A DNA stretch of 64,000 bases from Bradyrhizobium paxllaeri (GTDB lineage: Bacteria; Pseudomonadota; Alphaproteobacteria; Rhizobiales; Xanthobacteraceae): assembly GCF_001693515.2 (NCBI RefSeq), contig NZ_CP042968.1, positions 7,720,501 through 7,784,500 on the forward strand, written 5' to 3'. Positions 8,541-16,618 of the stretch are shown one piece after another; within the stretch, counting starts at the first letter, position 1, and each line of letters opens with the position of its first letter. Position numbers and translations under genes: made by a program. The notes beneath the pieces are model-generated. The model saw only the letters and a program-made list of their open reading frames with translations. It did no database searches and had not been told where the DNA came from.

Positions 8541-9734
8541 ATGTCTGAAGTTGGTTCTACCAAGCGCTATCGTCCCGAAACCCGCCTCGTCCATGGCGGC
8601 ACCCTGCGCTCGCAATTCGGCGAGACGTCGGAAGGGCTGTTTCTCACCCAGGGCTATGTCTACGACAGCGCGGAGCAGTGCGAGGCGCGCTTCAAGGGCG
8701 AGGATCCCGGTTTTATCTATTCGCGCTATTCCAATCCCACGATCTCGATGTTCGAGCGCCGCATGATCGAACTCGAGGGCGCCGAAGCCGCGCGCTCCAC
8801 CGCCACCGGCATGGCCGCGGTGACGACCGCGATCCTCGCGCCGCTCAGGGCCGGCGATCACGTGGTCGCCTCGAAGGCCCTGTTCGGCTCGTGCCTTTAC
8901 GTCGTGCAGGACCTGCTGCCGCGCTACGGCATCGAAACGACGCTGGTCGACGGTCTCGATCTCGACCAATGGCAGCGCGCCTTGCGGCCCAACACCAAGA
9001 CCTTCTTCCTGGAGAGTCCGACCAATCCGACGCTCGACGTGCTCGATATTCCCTCGATTGCCGAGATCGCGCACAAGGGCGACGCCCGGCTGGTCGTCGA
9101 CAACGTCTTCGCCACCCCGATCTGGCAGAGCCCGCTGTCGCTCGGCGCCGACGTCGTGGTCTATTCCGCGACCAAGCATATCGACGGCCAGGGCCGCTGC
9201 CTCGGCGGCATCATTCTCTCGTCCGAAGCCTTCATCGCCGAGCACCTCCACAACTTCATGCGCCAGACCGGGCCGTCGCTGTCGCCGTTCAACGCGTGGG
9301 TCCTGCTCAAGGGCCTGGAGACGCTTGGCGTGCGGGTGCGCGCGCAGACCGACAACGCGGCGAAGCTCGCCGAGGTGCTGGCAAGCCATCCGAAGATCTC
9401 GCGGCTGATCTATCCCGGCCGCGCCGACCATCCGCAGGCGGCGCTGGTGAAAAAGCAGATGCGCGGCGGCTCGACGCTGGTCGGCTTCGAGGTGAAGGGC
9501 GGCAAGGCGGCCGCCTTCCGCGTCCTCAATGCGTTGAAGCTTGCCAAGATCTCCAACAATCTCGGCGATGCCAAGAGCCTCGTCACCCATCCGGCGACGA
9601 CGACGCATCAACGGCTAACGCCGGAGGCGCGCGCCGAGCTCGGCATCAGCGAGGGCTTTATTCGGTTCTCCGCCGGGCTGGAGCATGCCGACGATCTGAT
9701 TGAGGACGTTGCGCAGGCGCTGGAGAAGGCGTGA
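8541..9734 (+). CDS. metZ: O-succinylhomoserine sulfhydrylase
   Basis: A PLP enzyme that makes homocysteine directly from O-succinylhomoserine and sulfide in methionine synthesis. The 397-residue protein has the Cys/Met-metabolism fold. The PLP lysine lies in VVYSATKHIDGQGR (about Lys212), with FIYSRYSNPTISMFE and the C-terminal SLVTHPATTTHQRL and FIRFSAGLEHADDLI signatures. The upstream SAM-II riboswitch strongly supports a methionine role. The GGAGG ribosome site lies only 4 bases from the ATG and can be masked by a leader hairpin. Confidence 0.93.
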   Translation: MSEVGSTKRYRPETRLVHGGTLRSQFGETSEGLFLTQGYVYDSAEQCEARFKGEDPGFIYSRYSNPTISMFERRMIELEGAEAARSTATGMAAVTTAILAPLRAGDHVVASKALFGSCLYVVQDLLPRYGIETTLVDGLDLDQWQRALRPNTKTFFLESPTNPTLDVLDIPSIAEIAHKGDARLVVDNVFATPIWQSPLSLGADVVVYSATKHIDGQGRCLGGIILSSEAFIAEHLHNFMRQTGPSLSPFNAWVLLKGLETLGVRVRAQTDNAAKLAEVLASHPKISRLIYPGRADHPQAALVKKQMRGGSTLVGFEVKGGKAAAFRVLNALKLAKISNNLGDAKSLVTHPATTTHQRLTPEARAELGISEGFIRFSAGLEHADDLIEDVAQALEKA

Positions 9735-9745
9735 AGCTGCGAACG

Positions 9746-9839
9746 GTAGGGTGGGCAAAGCGAAGCGTGCCCACCATCTCACGCGGCGTATTCGGTTAGA
9801 ATGGTGGGCACGGCGCTGACGCGCGTTTGCCCACCCTAC
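9746..9839. repeat. Family A intergenic inverted repeat, copy 2
   Basis: Same arms as copy 1 at 2888, with a different 20-25 base centre. It lies between the convergent metZ and SGNH-protein genes and may act as a shared terminator. Confidence 0.85.
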
Positions 9840-9849
9840 GAATTCCGGT

Positions 9850-10878
9850 TCACATCGGCCTATACGCCCGCACGTCCGCCGGCACGGCGACGCCGAGCTT
9901 GATCTGGCCGACCGACTTGATGATGTCGTCGCCGAGCAGTTGCGCGAAGCAGGCGTAGCCCCAGTCGCTCATGTGCAGGCCGTCGGAAATCACGAAATTC
10001 TCGATCGGGATCGCCTGCTTTTCGTGCCAGTCCTTCATCACCGCAAAGCGCGGGAAGACGCCGACCTTGCGAAGCTCGGCGACCTTGTTGAGCAGCGACA
10101 TCATCTTGCCCGCGCTCTCGGCGTGCTCGTTGACGCGCGGCGAGTATTGCGGATCGATCAGCACGACATCGGCGCCCGCGGCCTGAATGCGCCCGATGCC
10201 TTCCTCGACAAGTTTTGCCGTCTCAGCGGGATCGAGGTTCCGCAGCACCGCGTTGGTGCCGACCTGCCAGATCACCAGATCCGGATGCATATCGAGAACG
10301 GAGGTCTCCAGCCGCTTCATCATTTCCGGCGCGTCCTCGCCGCCCTTGCCGGCATTGACGACGGAGATGCTGGCGGTCGGATATTGCCGGCGCAATTGCG
10401 CCGCGAGGCGGTTGGGATAGTTGAAGTCCGGCGAGGTCGCGCCGTACCCCTGGGTCGACGACGATCCGAACGCCACGATCACCACCGGCAGGCCGGCGAC
10501 GAGTTTGCTCGCGACGCGCGGCAACGAGCCCATCGATTTGGAGCCGCCCTTGGGCGGCAGGCACGGGACGCGGTTGAAAATGTCGCTGGCCGATTTGGCG
10601 ACTTCCTTCACCTTCTCGATCGCCTTGCCGGTAACGCCCTTCGGCACCGCCGGATTGGCGGCAGCCGACGGCGCGGGCTGTGGCGAGGTGGTCTCGGCCG
10701 GCTTCCTTTCAGCCTTGCTTTCGGTTTTTGCGCTATCGGACAGCGCCGCCTGCTGGGCGGCCTGCTGCGGGGCCGTCTGCGCATGCAGCGCCAGTACCGA
10801 GGCAGGCAGCAGCAACGCCAGGCCCGCGGCGGAGACAGTCAGCAATATCGACAAACGAAAAGGGCAGTAACGACTCAT
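9850..10878 (-). CDS. Exported SGNH/GDSL-type hydrolase (second of pair)
   Basis: A 342-residue protein with an N-terminal signal or anchor (LSILLTVSAAGLALLLPASVLA) and an Ala/Pro/Lys-rich linker to about residue 110. The SGNH-fold domain that follows has VIVAFGSSSTQGYG (nucleophile-serine block), VVNAGKGGEDA (Gly block), LVIWQVGTNAVL (Asn block) and ISDGLHMSDWGY (Asp-His block), so all four SGNH blocks are visible. Such enzymes are esterases or O-acyl transferases. The gene follows a second SGNH gene by 13 bases, itself overlapping an opgC-like acyltransferase gene, which points to periplasmic glycan acylation. The ATG at 10878 removes a poorly supported 29-residue extension. Confidence 0.82.
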   Translation of the reverse strand: MSRYCPFRLSILLTVSAAGLALLLPASVLALHAQTAPQQAAQQAALSDSAKTESKAERKPAETTSPQPAPSAAANPAVPKGVTGKAIEKVKEVAKSASDIFNRVPCLPPKGGSKSMGSLPRVASKLVAGLPVVIVAFGSSSTQGYGATSPDFNYPNRLAAQLRRQYPTASISVVNAGKGGEDAPEMMKRLETSVLDMHPDLVIWQVGTNAVLRNLDPAETAKLVEEGIGRIQAAGADVVLIDPQYSPRVNEHAESAGKMMSLLNKVAELRKVGVFPRFAVMKDWHEKQAIPIENFVISDGLHMSDWGYACFAQLLGDDIIKSVGQIKLGVAVPADVRAYRPM

Positions 10879-10891
10879 CAACGCTAGTTCC

Positions 10892-11653
10892 CTAATTCTG
10901 CTGCGCCTGGTCGAGGCGGGCCGCATCGAGCACAAATTTCGACAATGCGCGGCCGAGGCAGGCATGAACCCGTTTGGCCATGTCGGTGCCGTGAAACGTG
11001 CTGAACAGGTCGAAATCTCCGGCGTCGTTCCAATGACGCATGATGGCGAAGCGATCGAACAGCGGAACCCCGTGCTGCTGCGCCACGACGCGCATATTAT
11101 CTAGGTACGGCGGCGCGGAAATCATGGTTTCCGTTCGCGGGCTGTATTGCAGATTGACCAAAATCACGTCAGTTCCCGCATTTTGCAGCGCAGCAACGCC
11201 GTCATCGACAGCACCGCGGAAATCATCGGGATCGACGGAGCGCATAGCATCGACGGTTCCGGTCTGCCAGATGACCAAAGTAGGCCTTTTTGCTTCCACC
11301 AGCTTAACGAGGGTGGTGTCGACCTCCTCAGCCGTCTTCCCGCTCTGTAGTTCTACGGAGAGGTTGACCGGGATCGAGGGCAGCTTCTCCTTCAGGGCGG
11401 CCTGCAGCTTGGCCGGATAGGCACTGGCCTCGGAGGACAGGATGGTCGACGACCGGCTCCCGACCACCAGGACGGTCAGCGGCCGGGCGTTCTTGACAGC
11501 CTCGGCGACCTTCGGAAGCGTGCCCTCGGTGGAGAGAAGATAGCCTGGCACTTCGCAGGTCTGGGGAGCGGCCTCCTCGGCGCGCGCAGAACCCGTGGCT
11601 GCCAGACCCGCGAGCAGCGCCAGGGCCAGCACAGCTCCGAAGCGGGGCCTCAT
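10892..11653 (-). CDS. Exported SGNH-like protein (first of pair)
   Basis: A 253-residue protein with a clear signal peptide (AVLALALLAGLAATGSARA). The following domain resembles the SGNH fold: LTVLVVGSRSSTILS (serine block) and PTLVIWQTGTVDAM (Asn-block position, but with Thr where Asn is usual), with a weak Asp-His block in FHGTDMAKRVHACLG. Because the Asn and DxxH features are degenerate, it may be a binding or accessory partner rather than an active enzyme. Its ATG overlaps the opgC stop by 4 bases, indicating translational coupling. A GGGGGAG ribosome site precedes the ATG. Confidence 0.75.
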   Translation of the reverse strand: MRPRFGAVLALALLAGLAATGSARAEEAAPQTCEVPGYLLSTEGTLPKVAEAVKNARPLTVLVVGSRSSTILSSEASAYPAKLQAALKEKLPSIPVNLSVELQSGKTAEEVDTTLVKLVEAKRPTLVIWQTGTVDAMRSVDPDDFRGAVDDGVAALQNAGTDVILVNLQYSPRTETMISAPPYLDNMRVVAQQHGVPLFDRFAIMRHWNDAGDFDLFSTFHGTDMAKRVHACLGRALSKFVLDAARLDQAQQN

Positions 11654-12918
11654 ACGCTCCCCCCCGCCAGATCGGCATTGATGACCGGCTTTTTCGTTTT
11701 CGACGCTCCCTTGTCGGCCGAATGTTTGTACCACGAAATCACCCACGCCACGCCCCACATGATGAGGATACCGGCAAAGCTGATCAGGGCGTGCATGAAG
11801 GCACCCCCGCCAACTTCGGCCAGCACGAAATGCCCCGCAAAGGCCAGGAAAACGCCCAGGCAGAATATCTCAAGCGAATGCTGTCCGCAGAGGATCAATG
11901 GTCGCAGCCAGCGCGATTTGAGGCCCGACCAATCCCTTGGCAGGAAGCGCACGGTGAGCGCCGCCAGCGCCAGGAAATGGGCGAACCGCAGCACGTCCAG
12001 ATCGGTCTTGGTGATCGGATACATCCACTGTTCGAGCCGCTTCGGCATCAGGAAGCTGAGCTGCGGAATGTGCCAGGTCAGCGTGACGAAAAACGCAAAC
12101 GAGAGATAGACGATGCAGATCCACATCGTCACCGGCGACGACAGGATCCGCGACATCCGCGCAGCACCGCCGAGCGCGCACCAGGCGCCGAACACGAACA
12201 GCAATTGCCAGGCGAACGGGTTGAAGATCCAGAACCCGCTCGGGTAGGCCGTCAGGTACCAGTCGAACTGCCAGGTCAGCGCGTAGAGCAGCACCGACAA
12301 CGCCAGCCCGATGTCGGCCCGCCACTTCAAGAGCCACAGGATAATCGGCAGGAAAAGCATCAGGACGATGTAGAGCGGCAGCACGTCCATATTGACGGGC
12401 CTGAACCTCAACAGCAGCGCCTGGACGATGGTGACATCCGGCTGCTTGAGGAAATCCATGATGCCCATTTCCTCGCTGTAGAGCGGGTTCTCGAAACGGG
12501 TGGCGACGTAGGATATTTCGGCGAGGAAGATCGTGAACAGGAAGACATGGGCGACGTAGATTTGCCAGACGCGCCGCATGATACGCGCGGTCGCCACCAC
12601 GAAGCCGGCCTCCAGCATCGCCCGGCCATAGACGAAGGCGGCGGTGTAGCCCGAGATGAAGATGAAGATTTCGGTGGCGTCGGAAAATCCGTAATTGCGG
12701 ATCGTGAACCAGGTCAGGATGTTGGTCGGCAGATGGTCGATGAAGATCAGCCACAGCGCCATGCCGCGAAACAGGTCGAGCCGCAATTCGCGCTCGCCGG
12801 CCATCGGCAACGCAATCGCCGGCGCGGCAGCCGCTGCGGCCTTTGCGTCAGCCTTGGCATCGCTGGCCTTGGCGTCGCTGAGAGGCGTTCCGGCAACTGG
12901 ATCGGCAATGGACGACAT
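11650..12918 (-). CDS. opgC: OpgC-family membrane acyltransferase
   Basis: A 422-residue polytopic membrane protein of the OpgC type. In E. coli OpgC adds succinyl groups to periplasmic glucans. About 10 hydrophobic segments are seen, starting after REFRLDLFRGMALWLIFIDHLP-like sequence (here RELRLDLFRG), the family's N-terminal signature. The first 50 residues are a cytoplasmic Ala/Asp/Lys-rich tail. The ATG at 12918 (MSSIADPV) is preferred over an open 70-codon extension. It overlaps the next gene by 4 bases and heads a three-gene operon with two exported SGNH proteins. The acyl group and the glycan are not known. Confidence 0.85.
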   Translation of the reverse strand: MSSIADPVAGTPLSDAKASDAKADAKAAAAAAPAIALPMAGERELRLDLFRGMALWLIFIDHLPTNILTWFTIRNYGFSDATEIFIFISGYTAAFVYGRAMLEAGFVVATARIMRRVWQIYVAHVFLFTIFLAEISYVATRFENPLYSEEMGIMDFLKQPDVTIVQALLLRFRPVNMDVLPLYIVLMLFLPIILWLLKWRADIGLALSVLLYALTWQFDWYLTAYPSGFWIFNPFAWQLLFVFGAWCALGGAARMSRILSSPVTMWICIVYLSFAFFVTLTWHIPQLSFLMPKRLEQWMYPITKTDLDVLRFAHFLALAALTVRFLPRDWSGLKSRWLRPLILCGQHSLEIFCLGVFLAFAGHFVLAEVGGGAFMHALISFAGILIMWGVAWVISWYKHSADKGASKTKKPVINADLAGGSV

Positions 12919-13171
12919 CGGGCACCGTTTGGGCAGTTGAACTTTACGCGTGCACTGTCCGGAAAAGATAATATCGGCCCGCCACTTGCACACAAGATAA
13001 CAAGCAGGAGATACGGAGCCGGGCAGCGCGCGGTTGCGCTCTAGAATGGAACTATGTTGAAACCGCGATGAGGTAAGCGGCAACCCCAATCGGCAACCCG
13101 ATGGCGCGGAGATTGGTTCCTCCGGCATTCCCGGCTATGATGCGCGACAGGATTTCCGGAAGCTTGCCCGC

Positions 13172-13564
13172 ATGTATCGCGCCGTTACCCGTCAGATCGA
13201 AGTCACCGTTGAACCGAATTTCCTCCCCGGGCGCTCGTCGGTCGACAAGGGACAGTATTTCTGGTCGTACACGATCGTCATCACCAATACCGGCGACGAG
13301 ACCGTGCAGCTTCGCACCCGCCACTGGATCATCACCGACGCCACCGGCCGCAAGCAGGAAGTCCGCGGCGAAGGCGTGGTCGGCGAGCAGCCTGTTTTGG
13401 CGCCGGGCGAGCGCTTCGAATATACCTCCGGCGTGCCGCTGCCGACCGCCTCGGGTTTCATGTCCGGCCGCTATCAGATGGTCAGCGAAAGCGGCGAGCG
13501 TTTCGAGATCGACGTGCCGACGTTCTCGCTCGACAGCCCGGATAACCGGCGGGTGTTGAACTAG
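13172..13564 (+). CDS. apaG: ApaG domain protein
   Basis: A 130-residue protein of the ApaG family, which has a fibronectin-III-like fold and is linked genetically to Co2+/Mg2+ handling. The start MYRAVTRQIEVTVEPNFL, the core YFWSYTIVITNTGDETVQL and RHWIITDATG, and the end GFMSGRYQMV all match the family well. It stands alone, divergent from the opgC gene. Molecular role unproven. Confidence 0.92.
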   Translation: MYRAVTRQIEVTVEPNFLPGRSSVDKGQYFWSYTIVITNTGDETVQLRTRHWIITDATGRKQEVRGEGVVGEQPVLAPGERFEYTSGVPLPTASGFMSGRYQMVSESGERFEIDVPTFSLDSPDNRRVLN

Positions 13565-14175
13565 GGCCACGGATTTCCGTCGCCATTCGTAGCCCGAGGC
13601 TCCATCCACGTAGCTGCGCAAGGCTCCGACTGTCGTCCCCCGCGAAGGCGGGGGATCCAGTACGCCGCGGCTTCTCGGCTCTTTCACTGCTGCCTCTGGG
13701 ATACTTGTATGGGGCTTGGTCAATAGTGGTCGTTGCTAGGTCATTGCGTTGATCTCCGAGGGAGGCCGACATCCCCGCGTGCCGACCTCAAGACGGGCTG
13801 TCCGCCTTGGCGCAGCGACCGTCAAGGGTGGCCGGAGGCCATCGCGTAGCGACGCAGCCCTTGACGGTCGCAAGCTTGGCGGCAGGCTTGAGGTCGGCAC
13901 GCGGGGATGTCGGTGGCGAGATGAGGACGACTTCCGAGGCGAGCCCGCCTTGGACGCGATATCGCGTCGCAGACTTGTATTCGGTTGATCGATCGGGATC
14001 AGAACCATGATGCATGCATGCGCATCGGGGCGAGCTCCGGGGCGGCGGGTCCATTCTGGGTCGCGGCGCAAAGGCCATGTATTCCTGCGGATCATCGCCA
14101 CCTCGGATGCCGTTGGCAGACCGCACGCCGGGCTGCCAAACCGTCAATGGTGTGGGGTTAAGGGAAGCTGCACGG
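13565..14175. other. Gene-free stretch with repeats downstream of apaG
   Basis: About 610 bases without a convincing gene. It holds half of a GTCGTCCCCCGCGAAGG-type repeat (13631-13670), a long nested inverted repeat (13765-13913), and the 3' flank of an IS110-type transposase. A TGCATGCATGCG run lies near 14012. Short frames here do not resemble proteins. Confidence 0.6.
13765..13913. repeat. Nested long inverted repeat (149 bp)
   Basis: The outer arms 13765-13792 and 13887-13913 are near-perfect reverse complements of about 27 bases; the left arm starts GCCGACATCCCCGCGTGCCG. Inside, GCGACCGTCAAGGG (13815-13828) pairs with CCCTTGACGGTCGC (13858-13871). The whole could form a large cruciform or RNA hairpin. 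No gene lies inside. Confidence 0.8.
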
Positions 14176-15348
14176 TCAGGTGCCGGCGGGTCGTAACTTG
14201 ATGTCCTCCGTCAGCTGGCCGGTGGTCACAAGCCGCCACAGGGCGATGAGTAGCTTACGGGCCAGCGCCACGATCATGGTCTTGCGCGTGGTGCGTCGGC
14301 CATCGGCGGTGCGCTCACGGAACCAGTTGGCGAGCCGGCTGCCCTTCTGAAAGATCAGAAAGCGCCAGGCCAGTTGGATCATCCCCCGGCGAACCCGGCC
14401 GTTGCCGGCGCGGGCTAGTCCCTTCTCGCGCCGGCGCTGACCCCTCTCGTCCGGCGCGCCGGTTAGCCCGGCATAGCGCGCGACAGCTCTGCGATCGCGC
14501 AGATTGCGCGACAGAATCTCATTCACCAGCATGTCGGCGGTCTCGATGGCAATGCCCAGAACCCTTGCGATCAGACGAACCATCGCATGGGGTCCTTGTG
14601 ATGTGGCCGGCGCAGCGGTGAGGCGCTGAAGCCGTGCGCTTTCGATGGCGCGGATCTGGTCGCGCAGCAGGCATAGCCGCTCCAGATCGCGGCGCAGCTC
14701 CGCCCTGGCATTGTCCGGCAGCGGCGTTCCTTCCGCGGTACGCTGTGTCTCCAGTTGCTGCGCCGCCTTGCGAAGCCTCGGATTGAACCCGCCGATGCCG
14801 AACAAGGCGAGGACGGCTTTGACCCGGTTGACGATCCGCGTCTGCTCGCTCACCAGGCTCTCCCGCTCGCGGCCCGGTCGTCGAGCGTCTTCTTCCGCCA
14901 TGGTCGGGATCGTGGCCATGCTACAATGGCGCTTCTCACCACGCAGCCAACCCAGCAACGAACGCATCAGCAGTTCCGTGTCGATCCGATCGCTTTTGGG
15001 ACGCCGGTGCTCGCGAGACACCGCGATGCTCGCAGGATGGATGACGTAAGCTTCGATGGCGCGGGCCTGCAGCCAGCGGGCCAGCCAGAACCCATCCCGT
15101 CCGGCCTCATAGGCGCAGACGATTCGCTTGACCGCGCGTCCCGCCTTGTGCGCTTCCTCGCACCAGCGCTGCAGCAGCTTCAGCAGAGCGTTCGCGTCTG
15201 CATCAAGCTTCTTCAGCGGCCGGCGTGTGACGCCGGGGATCATAGCTGCAACCAGCCACTTCGACTGGCTCATCTCGATAACTGCAACGAGTGTGTTATC
15301 CTGCTCGAAGGCGGTGAGGGACCTGCTGACGTCAAACGGTTGCGACAT
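14176..15348 (-). CDS. IS110 family transposase (copy 1)
   Basis: A 390-residue transposase. The N-terminal RuvC-like DEDD domain begins TLVAVIEMSQSKWLVA, with Glu where many IS110 members have Asp. IVCAYEAGRDGFWLARWL and SDRIDTELLMRSLLGWLRGE follow. The C-terminal Transposase_20 part has ARYAGLTGAPDERG with the conserved serine-region helix after it (LARAGNGRVRRGMIQLAWRF). IS110 elements usually lack terminal inverted repeats, so I cannot set the element ends. The second ATG (15348), with GGAG 7 bases upstream, is preferred. A related copy lies at 16619-17779. Confidence 0.9.
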   Translation of the reverse strand: MSQPFDVSRSLTAFEQDNTLVAVIEMSQSKWLVAAMIPGVTRRPLKKLDADANALLKLLQRWCEEAHKAGRAVKRIVCAYEAGRDGFWLARWLQARAIEAYVIHPASIAVSREHRRPKSDRIDTELLMRSLLGWLRGEKRHCSMATIPTMAEEDARRPGRERESLVSEQTRIVNRVKAVLALFGIGGFNPRLRKAAQQLETQRTAEGTPLPDNARAELRRDLERLCLLRDQIRAIESARLQRLTAAPATSQGPHAMVRLIARVLGIAIETADMLVNEILSRNLRDRRAVARYAGLTGAPDERGQRRREKGLARAGNGRVRRGMIQLAWRFLIFQKGSRLANWFRERTADGRRTTRKTMIVALARKLLIALWRLVTTGQLTEDIKLRPAGT

Positions 15349-15670
15349 GGGGGGCTCCATTGCGTGACCACGGCGCCCGAGGTGTCGATACCCTCGCCGC
15401 CGCTGACCCCGCCGCCACCCCCCTCATAGCATCTGGGTCGCCCGGTCAAGCCGGGCGATGACAAGTGAGTATAAGTTCGCGATCTCGCGACATGAATTGC
15501 CCGAGGCTTGCTATCAACTTCTCGCCCTCTCATTCAGAGGGCGCAGGGAAGACCGGGTGCGCGCCGCACCCGCGGTCTCGCGTGCAGATGCAGACGAAGA
15601 GCACGCTCGGTGATGGATGGTGGGCACGGCGCTAGCGCTCCTTTGCCCACGCTACGCTACATCACTGCGG
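15349..15670. other. Gene-free stretch upstream of IS110 copy 1
   Basis: About 320 bases with no gene seen. It contains a hairpin-like GTCGCCCGG-TCAA-GCCGGGCGATGAC repeat (about 15436-15461) and the right half of a family A repeat at 15617-15655. Confidence 0.55.
15617..15655. repeat. Family A repeat, right half only
   Basis: GGTGGGCACGGCGCTAGCGC followed by TTTGCCCACGCTAC matches only the right arm of the family A element, so this copy is truncated. It is near the IS110 copies, which may have caused the loss. Confidence 0.7.
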
Positions 15671-16048
15671 CTACATCACCCGGATCGGAAACCTGATACG
15701 ACCGCCGCTTCCCGCCGGAAACAGGACTTCCAGCACCACGAAATCAGGTCCGAGATATCCGCGTTGCGAAACATAGGTCGCCAGCACGCCGGGCACGCGG
15801 CGTCGATTGCAGACGCTTCTGATATTGGCCTCCGGAAATCTCGGGAAAACACCGGCTGGACGGATGCTCACCCGGCCGTGTTCCGGCGGCTGCACGACAC
15901 GCACCACTACGTTGCCGGCGGAGCTGCAATCCGGATTGGTCGAATAGCCTTCATAGAGTATCAGCGGCTTGCCGGAGGCCACCGCCTTGTCCGCCTGCGC
16001 GGAGACGACCGACAGCAACAGTCCAAGACACGTCAGTACAATTCGCAT
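15671..16048 (-). CDS. Small exported protein of unknown function
   Basis: A 125-residue protein with a clean signal peptide (MRIVLTCLGLLLSVVSAQA). The mature part has two cysteines (Cys in STNPDCSSA and RSVCNRRR), VVQPPEHGRVSI in the middle and a beta-rich end (FVVLEVLFPAGSGGRIRFPIRV). The look is of a small periplasmic Ig-like or beta-sandwich domain. I do not recognise a named family. It sits alone between two IS110-type transposases and is flanked by family A repeats. Confidence 0.7.
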   Translation of the reverse strand: MRIVLTCLGLLLSVVSAQADKAVASGKPLILYEGYSTNPDCSSAGNVVVRVVQPPEHGRVSIRPAGVFPRFPEANIRSVCNRRRVPGVLATYVSQRGYLGPDFVVLEVLFPAGSGGRIRFPIRVM

Positions 16049-16618
16049 TTTCTTGATTTCCCCTGCCCGCGATGCCGCCTGGCGGCGGCAGGGGAACTTA
16101 CACGCAAGAATTGCGCGGCGTCGAGAGGCGTTGCCCTACTCCACGCCGGCCTCTCATGCAGGGTGCACTGGCAAGCGGGAATCGAGGGTGGGAAAAGCGA
16201 AGCGTGCCCACCATCGAGAAGCATGCGTGATGACGGATGGTGGGCACGGCGCTATCGCGCCTTTGCCCACCCTCATATGAGGCGTTTTGAGTCAAGCATC
16301 CCGGCGGGGCTTGGATGTGATTTTTACGTTCGGTGGAGCGGCGGCGCGCGGAGCCATGCGTAGCGCAGCGTGCCGCCGCGGTCGGTGCGCTCTGGGACTG
16401 GCTTCCGGCGATTTATGCAGTTGCTCACTGCATCACCTCATATCCGGTCGGACCGCTGTGATCCGCACCCACATTCCGCATGCATGCGGCGAGGAAGCCA
16501 CGAGGATGAGACCCATCTACGAAACAGCCTGTTTGCTGGCCCAAGGGTGGCACGGTCACCATCCATCCCGCGCTGACCGCGGCAGATGCCGCGACGCTGA
16601 CGCGTTCGTTGAAAGTGT
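16049..16618. other. Gene-free stretch between exported protein and IS110 copy 2
   Basis: About 570 bases. Family A copy 4 occupies 16184-16274. The remainder, including the 3' flank of IS110 copy 2, has short overlapping frames with no recognisable protein. A GCATGCATGC run is at about 16477-16486. Confidence 0.5.
16184..16274. repeat. Family A intergenic inverted repeat, copy 4
   Basis: GAGGGTGGGAAAAGCGAAGC and CGTGCCCACC at the left; GGTGGGCACGGCGCTATCGC and TTTGCCCACCCTC at the right. The centre differs from other copies. Confidence 0.83.

Noticed and set aside
11722..13044. 440-residue plus-strand frame opposite opgC
   Set aside because: Mostly Gln/Arg/His/Glu repeats and antisense to a clear membrane protein gene.
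13765..13913. CRISPR array
   Set aside because: It is one nested inverted repeat, not a series of direct repeats with spacers; no cas genes are present.
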